64,000 nt of DNA from positions 1-64,000 of the forward strand of contig JBQTIB010000023.1 in assembly GCA_052389435.1 (NCBI GenBank). The letters are read 5' to 3'. The DNA is from JBQTKD01 sp052389435. Its GTDB lineage: Bacteria > Actinomycetota > Actinomycetes > Sporichthyales > Sporichthyaceae. The notes beneath the pieces are model-generated. The model was not told where the DNA came from and made no database searches. It worked only from the letters and a program-made list of their open reading frames with translations. Numbering within the stretch: the stretch's first letter is position 1; each line of letters starts with the position of its first letter. Positions 51,800 through 60,651 of this stretch are shown one piece after another. Made by a program: the position numbers and the translations under genes.

Positions 51800-53943
51800 T
51801 AGAAGACGTCTTCGACGAGCGCGTCGGTGAGCAGCCCGATGAGGGCCTCGAGCTGCACGTCGACGGCCGCCGACTCCTCGTCGACCTCGCCGTCGAGCGC
51901 GCGGGCCGCGAGGCCGGCCTTGCTGTCGACGAGTTCGGCGATCCGCGCGTCCATGGTCTGCGCGGCGATGATCCGCCAGGCGACGACCGGCTCGGTCTGC
52001 CCGATGCGGTGGCTCCGGTCGATGGCCTGGGTCTGCTCGGCTGCGGTCCAGGACAGCTCGGCGAGCACGATGTTGGACGCGACCTGAAGGTTGATGCCGA
52101 CGCCCGCGGCGGTCAGCGAACAGACCGCGATGGCCACGTCCGGGTCGTTGACGAAGGCGTCGATCTCCTTCTGCCGCGTCTTGGACGTCTGGTCCCCGCG
52201 AATCGAGGCGAAGCGAATCCCGGCCTTGGCGAAGGTCTCCTCGGCCTCGTCCATGACGTCGATGTGCTTGGCGAAGAACACGACCTTGCCGGCGCTGCGC
52301 GCGAGCTGGGCGGCGTAGTCGGCGGCGAGCCCGGCCTTGGCCTGGCCGATCTTGCGCAGCACGCCGAACACGTTGCCCTCGGTCTTGCTCTTGGTCGCCT
52401 CCTTGCGCTCGCGGCTGGCGATGGTGCGCACGAGCTCGTGGTCGATGCCGTCGACCGTCGACCCGGACGTACGCATCTCCAGCGCGGCGCGATACCGGGA
52501 GACCATGCGCTTGGCGAGGCGCTGCTCGGCCTGGCGGATGGACTTGCCGAGCTTGTCGTCGAGCTCGACGGGCAGATCCGCGACGCGGCGGGCAGGAATG
52601 TCCGCGGCGACGTCGACCTTGCGGCGGCGGACGATGCCCATGTCGACGACGCACTGGCGCGCCTCGTTCTGGAAGCCCCGGTCGATCGGCGTCAGGTGGG
52701 TCTCCACCAGCGCGGCCATGAGCTCCGAGCGGGGCTTTTTGTCGTCGATCCAGCCGAGGAACTGCCAGATCGCACGGAAGTCCTCGATGTCGTTGATCAG
52801 CGGGGTGCCGGTCAGCGCCATCAGCAGCGGCCGGGCGGTGAAGGCCCGGATCCGGTCGGCGAGCTCCAGGACGTTCTGCGAGCGCTGCGAGGTCTTGTTC
52901 TTGATGAAGTGCGCCTCGTCGACGACCATCCCGCGGAAGCCGAACCTGCCGATCCACTCCACGTGCCGGTCGAGGACCTCGTAGTTGACCACGACGATGT
53001 CGGCGAACCCGTCGATCGTCTCGCCGTCGCCGTGGATCACGGTGGCCGAACGATTCGGCGTCCACAGGCCCACCTCGCGGGCCCAGTTGGTCTTAACGAC
53101 GTTCGGGACGACGCACAGCAGCGGGTAGGCGTTCGCGGCCTCGGCGGCGAGCAGGGCCTGCGCGGTCTTGCCCAGGCCCGGCTCGTCGGCCAGCAGGAAC
53201 GTGCGGTGACCGGCCGCAGCGGCTGCGACGAGGCGAGCCTGGTGGGCCATGAGATCGACGCCGGAGCGGGTGCGCAGCGAACCCGGTTCGGGCAGGTTCA
53301 TGCACGCGGAGGCGCCGGCGGGGGCCTCTTCGAAGGAGCGAAACAGCGGCTCGAGCAGCTCCCAGGTCGCCAGGTGACGGGCGGGGGCGGCGGCAGGCCG
53401 CGCGGAGGAGAAGTCGGGCGCGAGGAAGGGGTTGGCCAACTGGCGGGACACCACGCTCTGCGGCACGACCCGACGCGGGGCGGCCGCCTTGGGGGCGGCG
53501 CTCGTCTCCACCGGCGGGACGACCTGCTCGGGTTCGGCCTCGAGCCCGGCGCCCCGAAGCAGGTCGGCCATGAAGGACTTGGTCGTGGCCGACACGACGG
53601 CGTCGTCCCCGAGCAGCGCGAGCAGGGAGGTGTCTCGGGCGGCGGTCTGGGCGAGGATCATCGCGATCCCGTCGAGCCGTTTGAGCGCCTCCGCGCGGAC
53701 CGCCTCCCGGACCTTGTCGTCGCCCTTGACCCGGGCACGCTCCTGGCGCACCAGCAGCGCGACGGCCTGGAACTTGGCCTTGATGGAGGACGTCGCGGAG
53801 CCGCGCTGCACCGCGGCCTCGACCTCGCGGACGGTGCGCGCGAGCAGTGGGACGATGCCCTCGTTGTCGCGCGGGCGGGCCCCCCGCTGGTTTCGCTGCG
53901 CGGGTGGGCGCGAACCGGTTCGACGGCGGCCGGGTTGGGCCAA
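51799..53943 (-). CDS. SNF2-type DEAD/DEAH helicase
   Basis: 714 residues from TTG 53943, chosen because GGAGGAG is 5 nt upstream; the open frame extends 66 codons further without coding character. An N-terminal helical region (about 20-190) of unknown function precedes the SNF2 ATPase: Walker A LADEPGLGKTAQ (K259), DEAH box VVDEAHFIKNK (342-345), motif III LTGTPLIND, motif V AAGVGINLQVAS and motif VI QAIDRSHRIGQ. It remodels DNA-protein complexes. It forms a coupled pair with the ABC-F gene. Confidence 0.9.
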   Translation of the reverse strand: MAQPGRRRTGSRPPAQRNQRGARPRDNEGIVPLLARTVREVEAAVQRGSATSSIKAKFQAVALLVRQERARVKGDDKVREAVRAEALKRLDGIAMILAQTAARDTSLLALLGDDAVVSATTKSFMADLLRGAGLEAEPEQVVPPVETSAAPKAAAPRRVVPQSVVSRQLANPFLAPDFSSARPAAAPARHLATWELLEPLFRSFEEAPAGASACMNLPEPGSLRTRSGVDLMAHQARLVAAAAAGHRTFLLADEPGLGKTAQALLAAEAANAYPLLCVVPNVVKTNWAREVGLWTPNRSATVIHGDGETIDGFADIVVVNYEVLDRHVEWIGRFGFRGMVVDEAHFIKNKTSQRSQNVLELADRIRAFTARPLLMALTGTPLINDIEDFRAIWQFLGWIDDKKPRSELMAALVETHLTPIDRGFQNEARQCVVDMGIVRRRKVDVAADIPARRVADLPVELDDKLGKSIRQAEQRLAKRMVSRYRAALEMRTSGSTVDGIDHELVRTIASRERKEATKSKTEGNVFGVLRKIGQAKAGLAADYAAQLARSAGKVVFFAKHIDVMDEAEETFAKAGIRFASIRGDQTSKTRQKEIDAFVNDPDVAIAVCSLTAAGVGINLQVASNIVLAELSWTAAEQTQAIDRSHRIGQTEPVVAWRIIAAQTMDARIAELVDSKAGLAARALDGEVDEESAAVDVQLEALIGLLTDALVEDVF

Positions 53944-54215
53944 CGTTCTCCTCCAAGCCAACGGCGTAGCGTCGTGCCGCTCGCGCGACGTCGAGCGTCG
54001 CGCGCGATGCAGCGGCGAACTCTCGCGGCCCCCGTTTGGCAGGGCGAGAGGCGAAACCTCCGCTCGCGCCACGAACGAGGCGCAGAGATGCGGAGATCCG
54101 ACGGCAGGGGAATCGTGCGCCGCGCAGACGGACGTGCCCATCCTAGCGGGGCGGACCCGGGGATTGCGCCCAGGTCGCCACTACGAACTGGGATACGGTC
54201 GGGCCGTCACCTCGC

Positions 54216-55979
54216 GTGGCCGAACAGAACGGGGTGAGTGCCACGGCCGACGCGGCAGCACGCGCAGGTGTCGACGAGGCGTGGTGGAAGTCCGCCGTGG
54301 TCTACCAGGTGTATCCGCGCAGCTTCGCGGACTCCAACGGCGACGGCGTCGGGGACCTGCCGGGGGTGCTCGCGCACCTGGACCACATCGCCGACCTCGG
54401 CGTCGACGTCCTCTGGCTCTCCCCCGTCTACCCGTCGCCGCAGGAGGACAACGGGTACGACATCAGCGACTACCAGGACGTCGATCCGCTCTTCGGCACG
54501 CTCGCCGACCTCGACGCGCTCGTCGCCGCCGTCCACGAGCGCGGCATGAAGTTGATCCTCGACCTCGTCGTCAACCACACCTCCAGCGCCCACCCCTGGT
54601 TCCTCGAGTCGCGCAGCGGCCGGGACTCGGCCAAGGCGGACTGGTACTTCTGGCGCGACGCCCGCCCCGGCACCGTCCCCGGCGAGCCCGGGTCCGAGCC
54701 CAACAACTGGGGCTCGGCCTTCTCCGGTTCGGCCTGGGAGTGGTGCCCGGTGCGCGGCCAGTACTACCTGCACCTGTTCGCCACCAGTCAGCCCGACCTG
54801 AACTGGGACAACGAACAGGTCCGGGAGGCCGTGTACGCGATGATGGGCTGGTGGCTCGACCGCGGAGTGGACGGCTTCCGGATGGACGTCATCAACTTCA
54901 TCTCCAAGGACCCCCTGCTGCCCGACGGGCCGCCGACCCGCAGCGGGTTCGGCGACGGCATGCCGCACTTCTCCTACGGCCCGCAGATCCACGCCTACCT
55001 GGCGGAGATGAAACGAAGGGTCTTCGGCTCCCGTTCCGGCAGCTATCTGACGGTGGGTGAGATGCCCGGGGTGACGCCGGAGCAGGCCCGGGAGTTCACC
55101 GACCGCGAGCGCGGCGCGCTGAACATGGTCTTCCAGTTCGAGCACGTCTCGCTCGACCAGGACGGCGACAAGTGGACTCCGCGCCCGGTCACGGTCGGCG
55201 ACCTGCGCGAAACCCTGGTCCGCTGGCAGGTGGAACTCGCCGGCGGAGGCTGGAACAGCCTCTACCTCGGCAACCACGACCAGCCGCGGCAGGTTTCCCG
55301 CTTCGGCAACGACACGGCCTACTGGTATGAGTCCGCGACCGCACTGGCCACCGTTCTGCACCTGCACCGCGGCACGCCCTACGTCTACCAGGGCGAGGAA
55401 CTGGGCATGACCAACGTGCCCTTCTCCGACATCGCGAGCTTCCGCGACATCGAGTCGCTCAACTACTTCCACAACGCCACGACCGCCCTCGGCCTGGAGC
55501 CGGCGGCCGTGCTGGCGACGCTGCGGAACAAGAGCCGCGACAACGCCCGCACTCCCATGCAGTGGACGGCGCAGCCCGGGGCGGGTTTCGGCTCGACGAC
55601 TCCGTGGATTTCGCCCAATCCCAACCACGTGTGGCTCAACGCCGCGGCCCAGGTCGCCGACCCGCAGTCGGTCTACCACTACTACCGGCGGCTGATCGCC
55701 CTGCGGCACCGCGATCCCGTGGTCGCCGACGGCGACTTCGCGCTGCTCCTGCCCGACCACGCCACCGTCTACGCCTTCCGTCGTCGCCTCGGTGTGGCAA
55801 CTCTGGAGGTGTTCGCAAACCTCTCCGACGCGCCCGTCACCTTCGACGCCGAGGACCCGGCACGCGTGGTGCTGGGCAACTACCTCCCCGGGCAACGCGA
55901 GCCGAGTTCGCTTGCCCCGTGGGAGGTTCGCGTCTATCGCAACCTTCCGTCCCCGATCGAACAGGCCGTGGCGGGGTAG
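54216..55979 (+). CDS. GH13 alpha-glucosidase / oligo-1,6-glucosidase
   Basis: 587 residues. Conserved GH13 regions: DLVVNHTSSAHPWF, nucleophile D224 in GVDGFRMDVINF, acid/base E282 in TVGEMPGV, and H354-D355 in LGNHDQPR. A C-terminal beta-domain follows. It hydrolyses alpha-1,4 or alpha-1,6 oligoglucosides and is cytosolic. GTG 54216 is the longest start; GTG 54234 six codons in is possible. A glycosyltransferase gene follows after 118 bp. Confidence 0.92.
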   Translation: MAEQNGVSATADAAARAGVDEAWWKSAVVYQVYPRSFADSNGDGVGDLPGVLAHLDHIADLGVDVLWLSPVYPSPQEDNGYDISDYQDVDPLFGTLADLDALVAAVHERGMKLILDLVVNHTSSAHPWFLESRSGRDSAKADWYFWRDARPGTVPGEPGSEPNNWGSAFSGSAWEWCPVRGQYYLHLFATSQPDLNWDNEQVREAVYAMMGWWLDRGVDGFRMDVINFISKDPLLPDGPPTRSGFGDGMPHFSYGPQIHAYLAEMKRRVFGSRSGSYLTVGEMPGVTPEQAREFTDRERGALNMVFQFEHVSLDQDGDKWTPRPVTVGDLRETLVRWQVELAGGGWNSLYLGNHDQPRQVSRFGNDTAYWYESATALATVLHLHRGTPYVYQGEELGMTNVPFSDIASFRDIESLNYFHNATTALGLEPAAVLATLRNKSRDNARTPMQWTAQPGAGFGSTTPWISPNPNHVWLNAAAQVADPQSVYHYYRRLIALRHRDPVVADGDFALLLPDHATVYAFRRRLGVATLEVFANLSDAPVTFDAEDPARVVLGNYLPGQREPSSLAPWEVRVYRNLPSPIEQAVAG

Positions 55980-56097
55980 GGTCGAGGAACGACTGCGGAC
56001 GTGGGGTCGTCCTTCGCGATCACGCGAGGACTCCGATCGGCGCCCGCAGCTATTCAGAGGCCGGTGGCGCCGTGAGCGCACGCGCAGATCTTCCGCA

Positions 56098-57216
56098 GTG
56101 ATCTCCTTCGTCTGGGAACCCGGCCTGCCCCTGCCCGCGGGCACCGGCGGCTCCGAGAACTACACCGTCGGGCACGTCCGCGAACTGAACCGTCGGGGCG
56201 TGGCCGCGCAGGTGGTCACCGTAGGCCTCGGGGTCGAGGACGGCCGCGAGGAGTGGAGTGGGGTTCCGTTCCTCGCCCTGGCCGCGGTGGACGAGGTCGC
56301 CCACCTGGCCGGGACGGTCGTGTTCGTCACCGAGTTCCCGGTCGTGCCGATGCCGCGGACCGCCTACCAACTGCTGCACATTCCGCCGCCGCTGCGCGCC
56401 CGGGACCGCAACCGAGTGCTCGCGCAGACCCGCGAGCGCGGACTCATCGCCACCAGTGCCTTCGCCGCCGGGCTGTGGGCCGCCTACCTCGACGTCGACG
56501 TCGAAACGATCCGCGTCGTCTACCCGTTCGCCGAACCGGTCTTCGCCGAACAGGTCCGCCGTCCCGGAACGGCCGGTGCGACCAGGGTGCTGTTTGCCGG
56601 CCGGTTGAGTCCGGAGAAGGGCATCTACACCCTGCTGGCGATGCTGCACAGCGATCTCGTCGCCGACGACGTGACCGTCACCTTCACCGCGACGACCGCC
56701 GGCGCCGACAAGCCGCAGGGCGCGATCATCAACGGCCTGCTTCAAGCGCATCCGGGCATCTCGGTGGTCCCCGCGCGCAAGACCCCCGAGGCGATGGCGG
56801 CTCTGATGGCCGACTACGACGTCGTGGTGATGCCGTCGAACAGCCAGTACTGGCACGAAACCTTCGGCATCGTGTCGATCGAGGCGCAGCACTCGGGATG
56901 TCGCGTGCTCGCCTCCGACGACGGCGGGCTGCCCGAGACCGACTGCGGAGCGATCGTGCTCGTCGCACCGGACAACGCCGAGGCGCTGGCCCAGGGCCTG
57001 CGCCGGGCGATCGCCCTCGGCCCACCCTCGGCCGCCGACCGGCTCCGCGCCTCCGCGAGGTTCACCTTGAGCGCCTCGGTCGACCAACTGCTGGCGGTCT
57101 TCGCCCTGCCGGCACCGGTCACCCCGGCCGGCGTCGTACGCGAACTCGAGGCGTTGGCACTGCTGCCGGAGGTCCTCGCTCCGCGGCCGATGCTCGTCCA
57201 CCAGAGCTCGTGCTGA
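56098..57216 (+). CDS. Glycosyltransferase family 4 (GT-B fold)
   Basis: 372 residues from GTG 56098. The N-terminal acceptor domain has PAGTGGSENYTVGHVRELNR; the C-terminal donor domain has VLFAGRLSPEKGIYTLLAML, ISVVPARKTPEAMAALMADY and the sugar-nucleotide-binding ETFGIVSIEAQHSGCRVLAS. The EX7E-type motif is E(TFGIVSI)E. It transfers sugar from a nucleotide donor to an unknown acceptor. Next gene starts 1 bp after its stop, so they are co-transcribed. Confidence 0.88.
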   Translation: MISFVWEPGLPLPAGTGGSENYTVGHVRELNRRGVAAQVVTVGLGVEDGREEWSGVPFLALAAVDEVAHLAGTVVFVTEFPVVPMPRTAYQLLHIPPPLRARDRNRVLAQTRERGLIATSAFAAGLWAAYLDVDVETIRVVYPFAEPVFAEQVRRPGTAGATRVLFAGRLSPEKGIYTLLAMLHSDLVADDVTVTFTATTAGADKPQGAIINGLLQAHPGISVVPARKTPEAMAALMADYDVVVMPSNSQYWHETFGIVSIEAQHSGCRVLASDDGGLPETDCGAIVLVAPDNAEALAQGLRRAIALGPPSAADRLRASARFTLSASVDQLLAVFALPAPVTPAGVVRELEALALLPEVLAPRPMLVHQSSC

Positions 57217-57217
57217 C

Positions 57218-57685
57218 ATGTCGCAGGGACCGCCCGACAGGGAATTCGGACAGGACGTCTCGCTCGCCGACGCGACGGCCCGCTCCACGGCGCCCGACGC
57301 GCTTCGGCTGCACCTGAACGAACGTCGGTCGGCCGAACGCGGCGTCGACGGCGCGTGGTGGCCCCACGGCGACGACCTCGTCGCGGAGGCGACGCGGCTG
57401 ATGGTGGGTGCCGAGCACCTCGTCGGCCAGATCGACCGGCTCGTGGTGCACGGCCAGGACTGGCCGGAGCATCCGCTGCGGTTCGTCCTGGGCGAGCGCG
57501 TCGTACGCGTCGGCTACGCCAGCTCCGCGCCGAGCATGGTCCGCCTGGTTCGCCGGGACGGCGCCGACATCGACCTGCTGCTGATTCCGCCGACGGCGAC
57601 CGAGGAGGAGGCCGCCGCGGCGATCGCCCGGGCGCTCGACGGCGCCGACCGCACCCCGGCCGGCGAGATGTTCGGGCGCTCCTAG
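57218..57685 (+). CDS. DUF5994 family protein
   Basis: 155 residues. The core LRLHLNERRSAERGVDGAWW and PHGDDLVAEATRLMVGAEHL, with RLVVHGQDWPEHP and LLIPPTATEEEAAAAIARAL, is the DUF5994 pattern seen in actinomycetes, function unknown. ATG 57218 follows the glycosyltransferase stop directly. No signal peptide is seen. Confidence 0.8.
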   Translation: MSQGPPDREFGQDVSLADATARSTAPDALRLHLNERRSAERGVDGAWWPHGDDLVAEATRLMVGAEHLVGQIDRLVVHGQDWPEHPLRFVLGERVVRVGYASSAPSMVRLVRRDGADIDLLLIPPTATEEEAAAAIARALDGADRTPAGEMFGRS

Positions 57686-57810
57686 TGGGCCCCCGCGCGG
57701 CGCGTCCGAACCGGGTAGGTTCGAAGCTGCGGCCAGCCCGCCCCATCCCTCGATTCCCGTTGCCCCGGCCCCCGGCGCAGGTCTCCCCGATGCCGTCGCC
57801 AGGAGTTCCG

Positions 57811-58881
57811 GTGAGTTCAGCCTCGCTCGTGTCCGAGCCTTCGCCGAGCCGTGCCGGCAGCGAGTTCGCGCCGCTGATGCACCTCGTGCGCGATCGCGGC
57901 CTGCTGCGCACCCGCCGGCTGCGCTACGCGGTGTCGATCGCCGTCGACCTGCTCGCGTTCGCCGGGGTCTGGGCGGCGGTCTGGGCCCTGGGCCGGACGT
58001 GGTGGACGCTGCTGCTGACCGTGCCGCTCGCGCTGTTCACCACTCGCATCGTGTTCGTCGGGCACGACGTCGGGCACGAACAGGTGGCTCGGACGACCCG
58101 CGTGAACGGGGCCCTCGGCGTCCTGGTCGGCGACTTTCTCAGCGGCCTGGGCTCGCGTTGGTGGATCGACAAGCACAACCGCCACCACGCAAACCCCAAC
58201 TGTGTCGAGTCGGATCCGGACGTGGGTGCGGGGGCGTTGGTCTGGACACGGGAACAGGCCCACGCCCGCGGAAGCGGGATCGGCCGCTGGGCCGCCCGCC
58301 ATCAGGCGAGCCTGTACTTCCCGATGCTGCTGTTGGAGGCGCTGAACCTCAAGATGGCCGCGGTGCGCGCCGTGCGCGGACCGCGCCAGGCCGTTCCGCT
58401 GCTGCTGCACGTCGGGGTCTACCTGGGCGCACTCGTGCTGATCATGGGTCCGGGTCGCGCGGCGGTGTTCGTCTTCGTCCACCACGCCCTGGTCGGGTTG
58501 CACCTCGGCGTGGCGTTCGCGCCCAACCACAAGGGCATGGAGATGCCCGAGCCGGGCGTCCGACGAGACTTTCTGCGTCGGCAGGTGCCGACCAGTCGCA
58601 ACGTGTCCGGCGGCCGCGCGATCGACTGGTTCCTCGGCGGACTCCACTTCCAAATCGAGCACCACCTGTTTCCAAGCATGCCGCGGCACAGCCTGCGCCG
58701 GGCCCAGCCGGTGATTCGCGCCTACTGCACAGACCTCGGCGTGCCGTACGCCCAGGCCTCGCTTCCGGCGTCCATGAGGCTGACCCTGCGTCACCTGCGC
58801 GAGGTCGGAGTCGACCGGCCCGACGACGAAGGGCGCGCCCCCCAACGGAGACGCGCCCTTCGCAGGCATCGCGTGGACTAG
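57811..58881 (+). CDS. Membrane fatty acid desaturase-type protein
   Basis: 356 residues from GTG 57811, chosen for AGGAG 5 nt upstream; ATG 57790 is also in frame. Three histidine boxes bind the di-iron centre: HDVGHE (H85, H89), HNRHH (H122, H125, H126) and QIEHH (H284, H285). Hydrophobic segments lie around 42-62, 68-84, 195-230. It introduces a double bond into an acyl chain or acts on a related lipid. Its last codons contain a hairpin (58828-58861), and its stop overlaps the stop of a reverse-strand small gene. Confidence 0.9.
   Translation: MSSASLVSEPSPSRAGSEFAPLMHLVRDRGLLRTRRLRYAVSIAVDLLAFAGVWAAVWALGRTWWTLLLTVPLALFTTRIVFVGHDVGHEQVARTTRVNGALGVLVGDFLSGLGSRWWIDKHNRHHANPNCVESDPDVGAGALVWTREQAHARGSGIGRWAARHQASLYFPMLLLEALNLKMAAVRAVRGPRQAVPLLLHVGVYLGALVLIMGPGRAAVFVFVHHALVGLHLGVAFAPNHKGMEMPEPGVRRDFLRRQVPTSRNVSGGRAIDWFLGGLHFQIEHHLFPSMPRHSLRRAQPVIRAYCTDLGVPYAQASLPASMRLTLRHLREVGVDRPDDEGRAPQRRRALRRHRVD
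58828..58861. terminator. Terminator-type hairpin inside the 3' end of the desaturase gene
   Basis: GAAGGGCGCG (58828-58837) pairs with CGCGCCCTTC (58852-58861) around a 14-nt loop. It lies 17 bp beyond the stop of the reverse-strand arginine-rich gene and is best explained as that gene's terminator, although it is coding sequence for the desaturase tail. Confidence 0.55.
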
Positions 58882-59039
58882 CAGTCGCTCCAGGAGCGCG
58901 AGGTGTCGCGACGGCCGCTGAAGCAGCCGCGCCGGCGCCGGTTGTACCAACGACGACGGTGGAAGCGGCGGCTGGGACGACGACGCCGCGGGCCGCGGCG
59001 GCTGCCGACGGTGGGAATGGAGAACATGCTCCGCGCCAT
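58878..59039 (-). CDS. Arginine-rich small protein
   Basis: 53 residues, beginning MARSMFSIPTVGSRRG and dominated by arginine clusters (RRGPRRRRPSRRFHRRRWYN, then RRRRGCF), ending RSWSDC. The ATG at 59039 has a perfect GGAGG 7 nt upstream, and an AT-rich promoter-like stretch (GCGAATATTTTGG on the reverse strand) precedes it. Its TAG overlaps the desaturase stop by 3 nt. There is no known family; the charge suggests nucleic-acid or membrane binding. The function is unknown. Confidence 0.7.
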   Translation of the reverse strand: MARSMFSIPTVGSRRGPRRRRPSRRFHRRRWYNRRRRGCFSGRRDTSRSWSDC

Positions 59040-59226
59040 GGTGGTGCCTCCAAAATATTCGCTTAATTTCGGCGCAGCAGCCTCCTGCAGCGCCTGCCGG
59101 GCCTTGGGTGGGTTTCGGCCGGACAACAGCAATCGTGCGGCTTCGCGGCAGGCGCGTCCTGCGCAATATCCGGACTTTTCTTCACACTGGTACGGAGATG
59201 GAAGTCGCCCGGCCGCCTGACGTACG

Positions 59227-59538
59227 GTGAATCGGATGCGCGATCCCCACCGGCACCGCTGGCAGGCCTACGAGGCCGTGCTCGACGAAGTCGCCCAGGA
59301 GCGGGCCAGCGCCCTCGGCTTGGCCGGCCGCCGCCTCGAGGAGGCCGTCGCGCGATATCGAGCACTCGTCGAGGACGACGCCGCCGGCGACCAGCAACTC
59401 GCCGAGGCGTTCGCCCAGACCCGCGACGCCGCGTGGGCGTTGATGGTGCAACGCGAGTGCGCCGGCTTCCGGTCCCGGGACCTCGGCTGGCTGCGAGACC
59501 TGTGGCAGGTCCCCGACGAGGTGCTCCGCCAGATCTGA
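59227..59538 (+). CDS. Small helical hypothetical protein
   Basis: 103 residues from GTG 59227 (ATG 59236 also possible; neither has a clear ribosome site). The sequence is almost all helix (WQAYEAVLDEVAQERASALG, RRLEEAVARYRALVEDDAAG, FAQTRDAAWALMVQRECAGF) and ends in a basic-hydrophobic stretch LGWLRDLWQVPDEVLRQI. It is cytosolic and its family is not recognised. Confidence 0.6.
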   Translation: MNRMRDPHRHRWQAYEAVLDEVAQERASALGLAGRRLEEAVARYRALVEDDAAGDQQLAEAFAQTRDAAWALMVQRECAGFRSRDLGWLRDLWQVPDEVLRQI

Positions 59539-59648
59539 CCGTCGACTCAAGTCCGAGCCCCGGGGCGACGACACCTCCTCCAAGCACCCCCGCCGGGCCC
59601 CGCCCGCGGCCGGCACTGCGCTCCTTCGGCGCCTACCGGAGGCCTGCC

Positions 59649-60641
59649 ATGCCCGCACGGTCCCTTCGAGTCGTTGCCCTCGGCCTCCTGCTCGCCACCG
59701 CGATCGGCGTCGGCGATCCGTCCGCCTCCGCCGCACCGCCCGACGGCCGGGGCGAGGGAGCGCGGATCGAGGCGCCCGCGCAGTACCAACCGCAGTTCCT
59801 GTGCAGCACGACGACGCAGCCCGGCGTCGCGGCGTTCCGCTCGCTGGTGCTGAAGGCGTATCCGAAAACGGGTTCGGCCGGCGGCGTGCGCAGTTGCGAC
59901 CCCGGGCGGACCAGCGAGCACCAGGACGGCCGGGCGTGGGACTGGCGCGTCTCGGTCAAGAACTCGGCGGAGCGCAGGGCGGCCGACTCGCTGGTGGCCT
60001 GGCTGCTCGCGCCCGACGAGTTCGGCAACGACTTCGCCCAGGCGCGCAGGCTCGGAATCATGTACCTGATCTGGAACAAGAAGGTCTGGCGGGCCTATCG
60101 CGGCGGATGGGGGGACTACTCCTGTTCGGGCGTCACGAGCTGTCACCAGGACCACGTGCACTTCTCCTTCGGCTGGGCCGGGGCGAAGAAGAAGACCTCC
60201 TACTGGACCGGCAGGGTGAGCCCGCAGCTGCCGCCGCCCATTCCGCTGCTCGACGCCGCGGGCGAGGAACTGCGCACGACCGTGGCCGCGAACGGGCCGC
60301 AGGTGTACGGCGCCAAGTCGGTCGTCGGCGGACTGCCCTATTCGGTCCGAGCCACCGGAACCTGGCGCTACGGGACGAGCGAGTACCAGAAGGCCGACGC
60401 GGCGTGCCGACGCGGCAAGGACGGCGTCTGGCGGCGGGCTCGGGCGCTGCGGGTGTCCGGGATGTGGACCCTCACGCCGACGACCGACACCGGCCGCGGC
60501 TGCAACACCGTCGACCACACCTACGTCGCGACGCTGGCCCCCCGCGCCTCCGACGCGATCGCCTTCGTCCTCGCCCACGACGACGGCAAACGCACGAACG
60601 ACTCCGGTTCGGTGAAGGTGCTCGTGCGGCGGCTTTTCTGA
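59649..60641 (+). CDS. Secreted protein with ARB_07466-like (HxH) domain and a C-terminal beta domain
   Basis: 330 residues. The signal peptide is MPARSLRVVALGLLLATAIG to about residue 29 (ASA). The central domain contains RTSEHQDGRAWDWRV, ADSLVAWLLA, YLIWNKKVWRAYRGGW and CHQDHVHFSFGWAG, with His/Asp metal-type positions like those of the protein at 17853. A C-terminal beta-rich region (about 205-330) with paired cysteines follows. ATG 59649 has GGAGG upstream. Probably a cell-wall-associated protein; activity unproven. Confidence 0.78.
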   Translation: MPARSLRVVALGLLLATAIGVGDPSASAAPPDGRGEGARIEAPAQYQPQFLCSTTTQPGVAAFRSLVLKAYPKTGSAGGVRSCDPGRTSEHQDGRAWDWRVSVKNSAERRAADSLVAWLLAPDEFGNDFAQARRLGIMYLIWNKKVWRAYRGGWGDYSCSGVTSCHQDHVHFSFGWAGAKKKTSYWTGRVSPQLPPPIPLLDAAGEELRTTVAANGPQVYGAKSVVGGLPYSVRATGTWRYGTSEYQKADAACRRGKDGVWRRARALRVSGMWTLTPTTDTGRGCNTVDHTYVATLAPRASDAIAFVLAHDDGKRTNDSGSVKVLVRRLF

Positions 60642-60651
60642 TACTCCGTCA

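Noticed and set aside
58903..59220. A forward arginine-rich frame opposite the small gene at 58878
   Set aside because: It mirrors the arginine codons of the reverse gene, but only the reverse strand has a properly spaced GGAGG and a fitting terminator.
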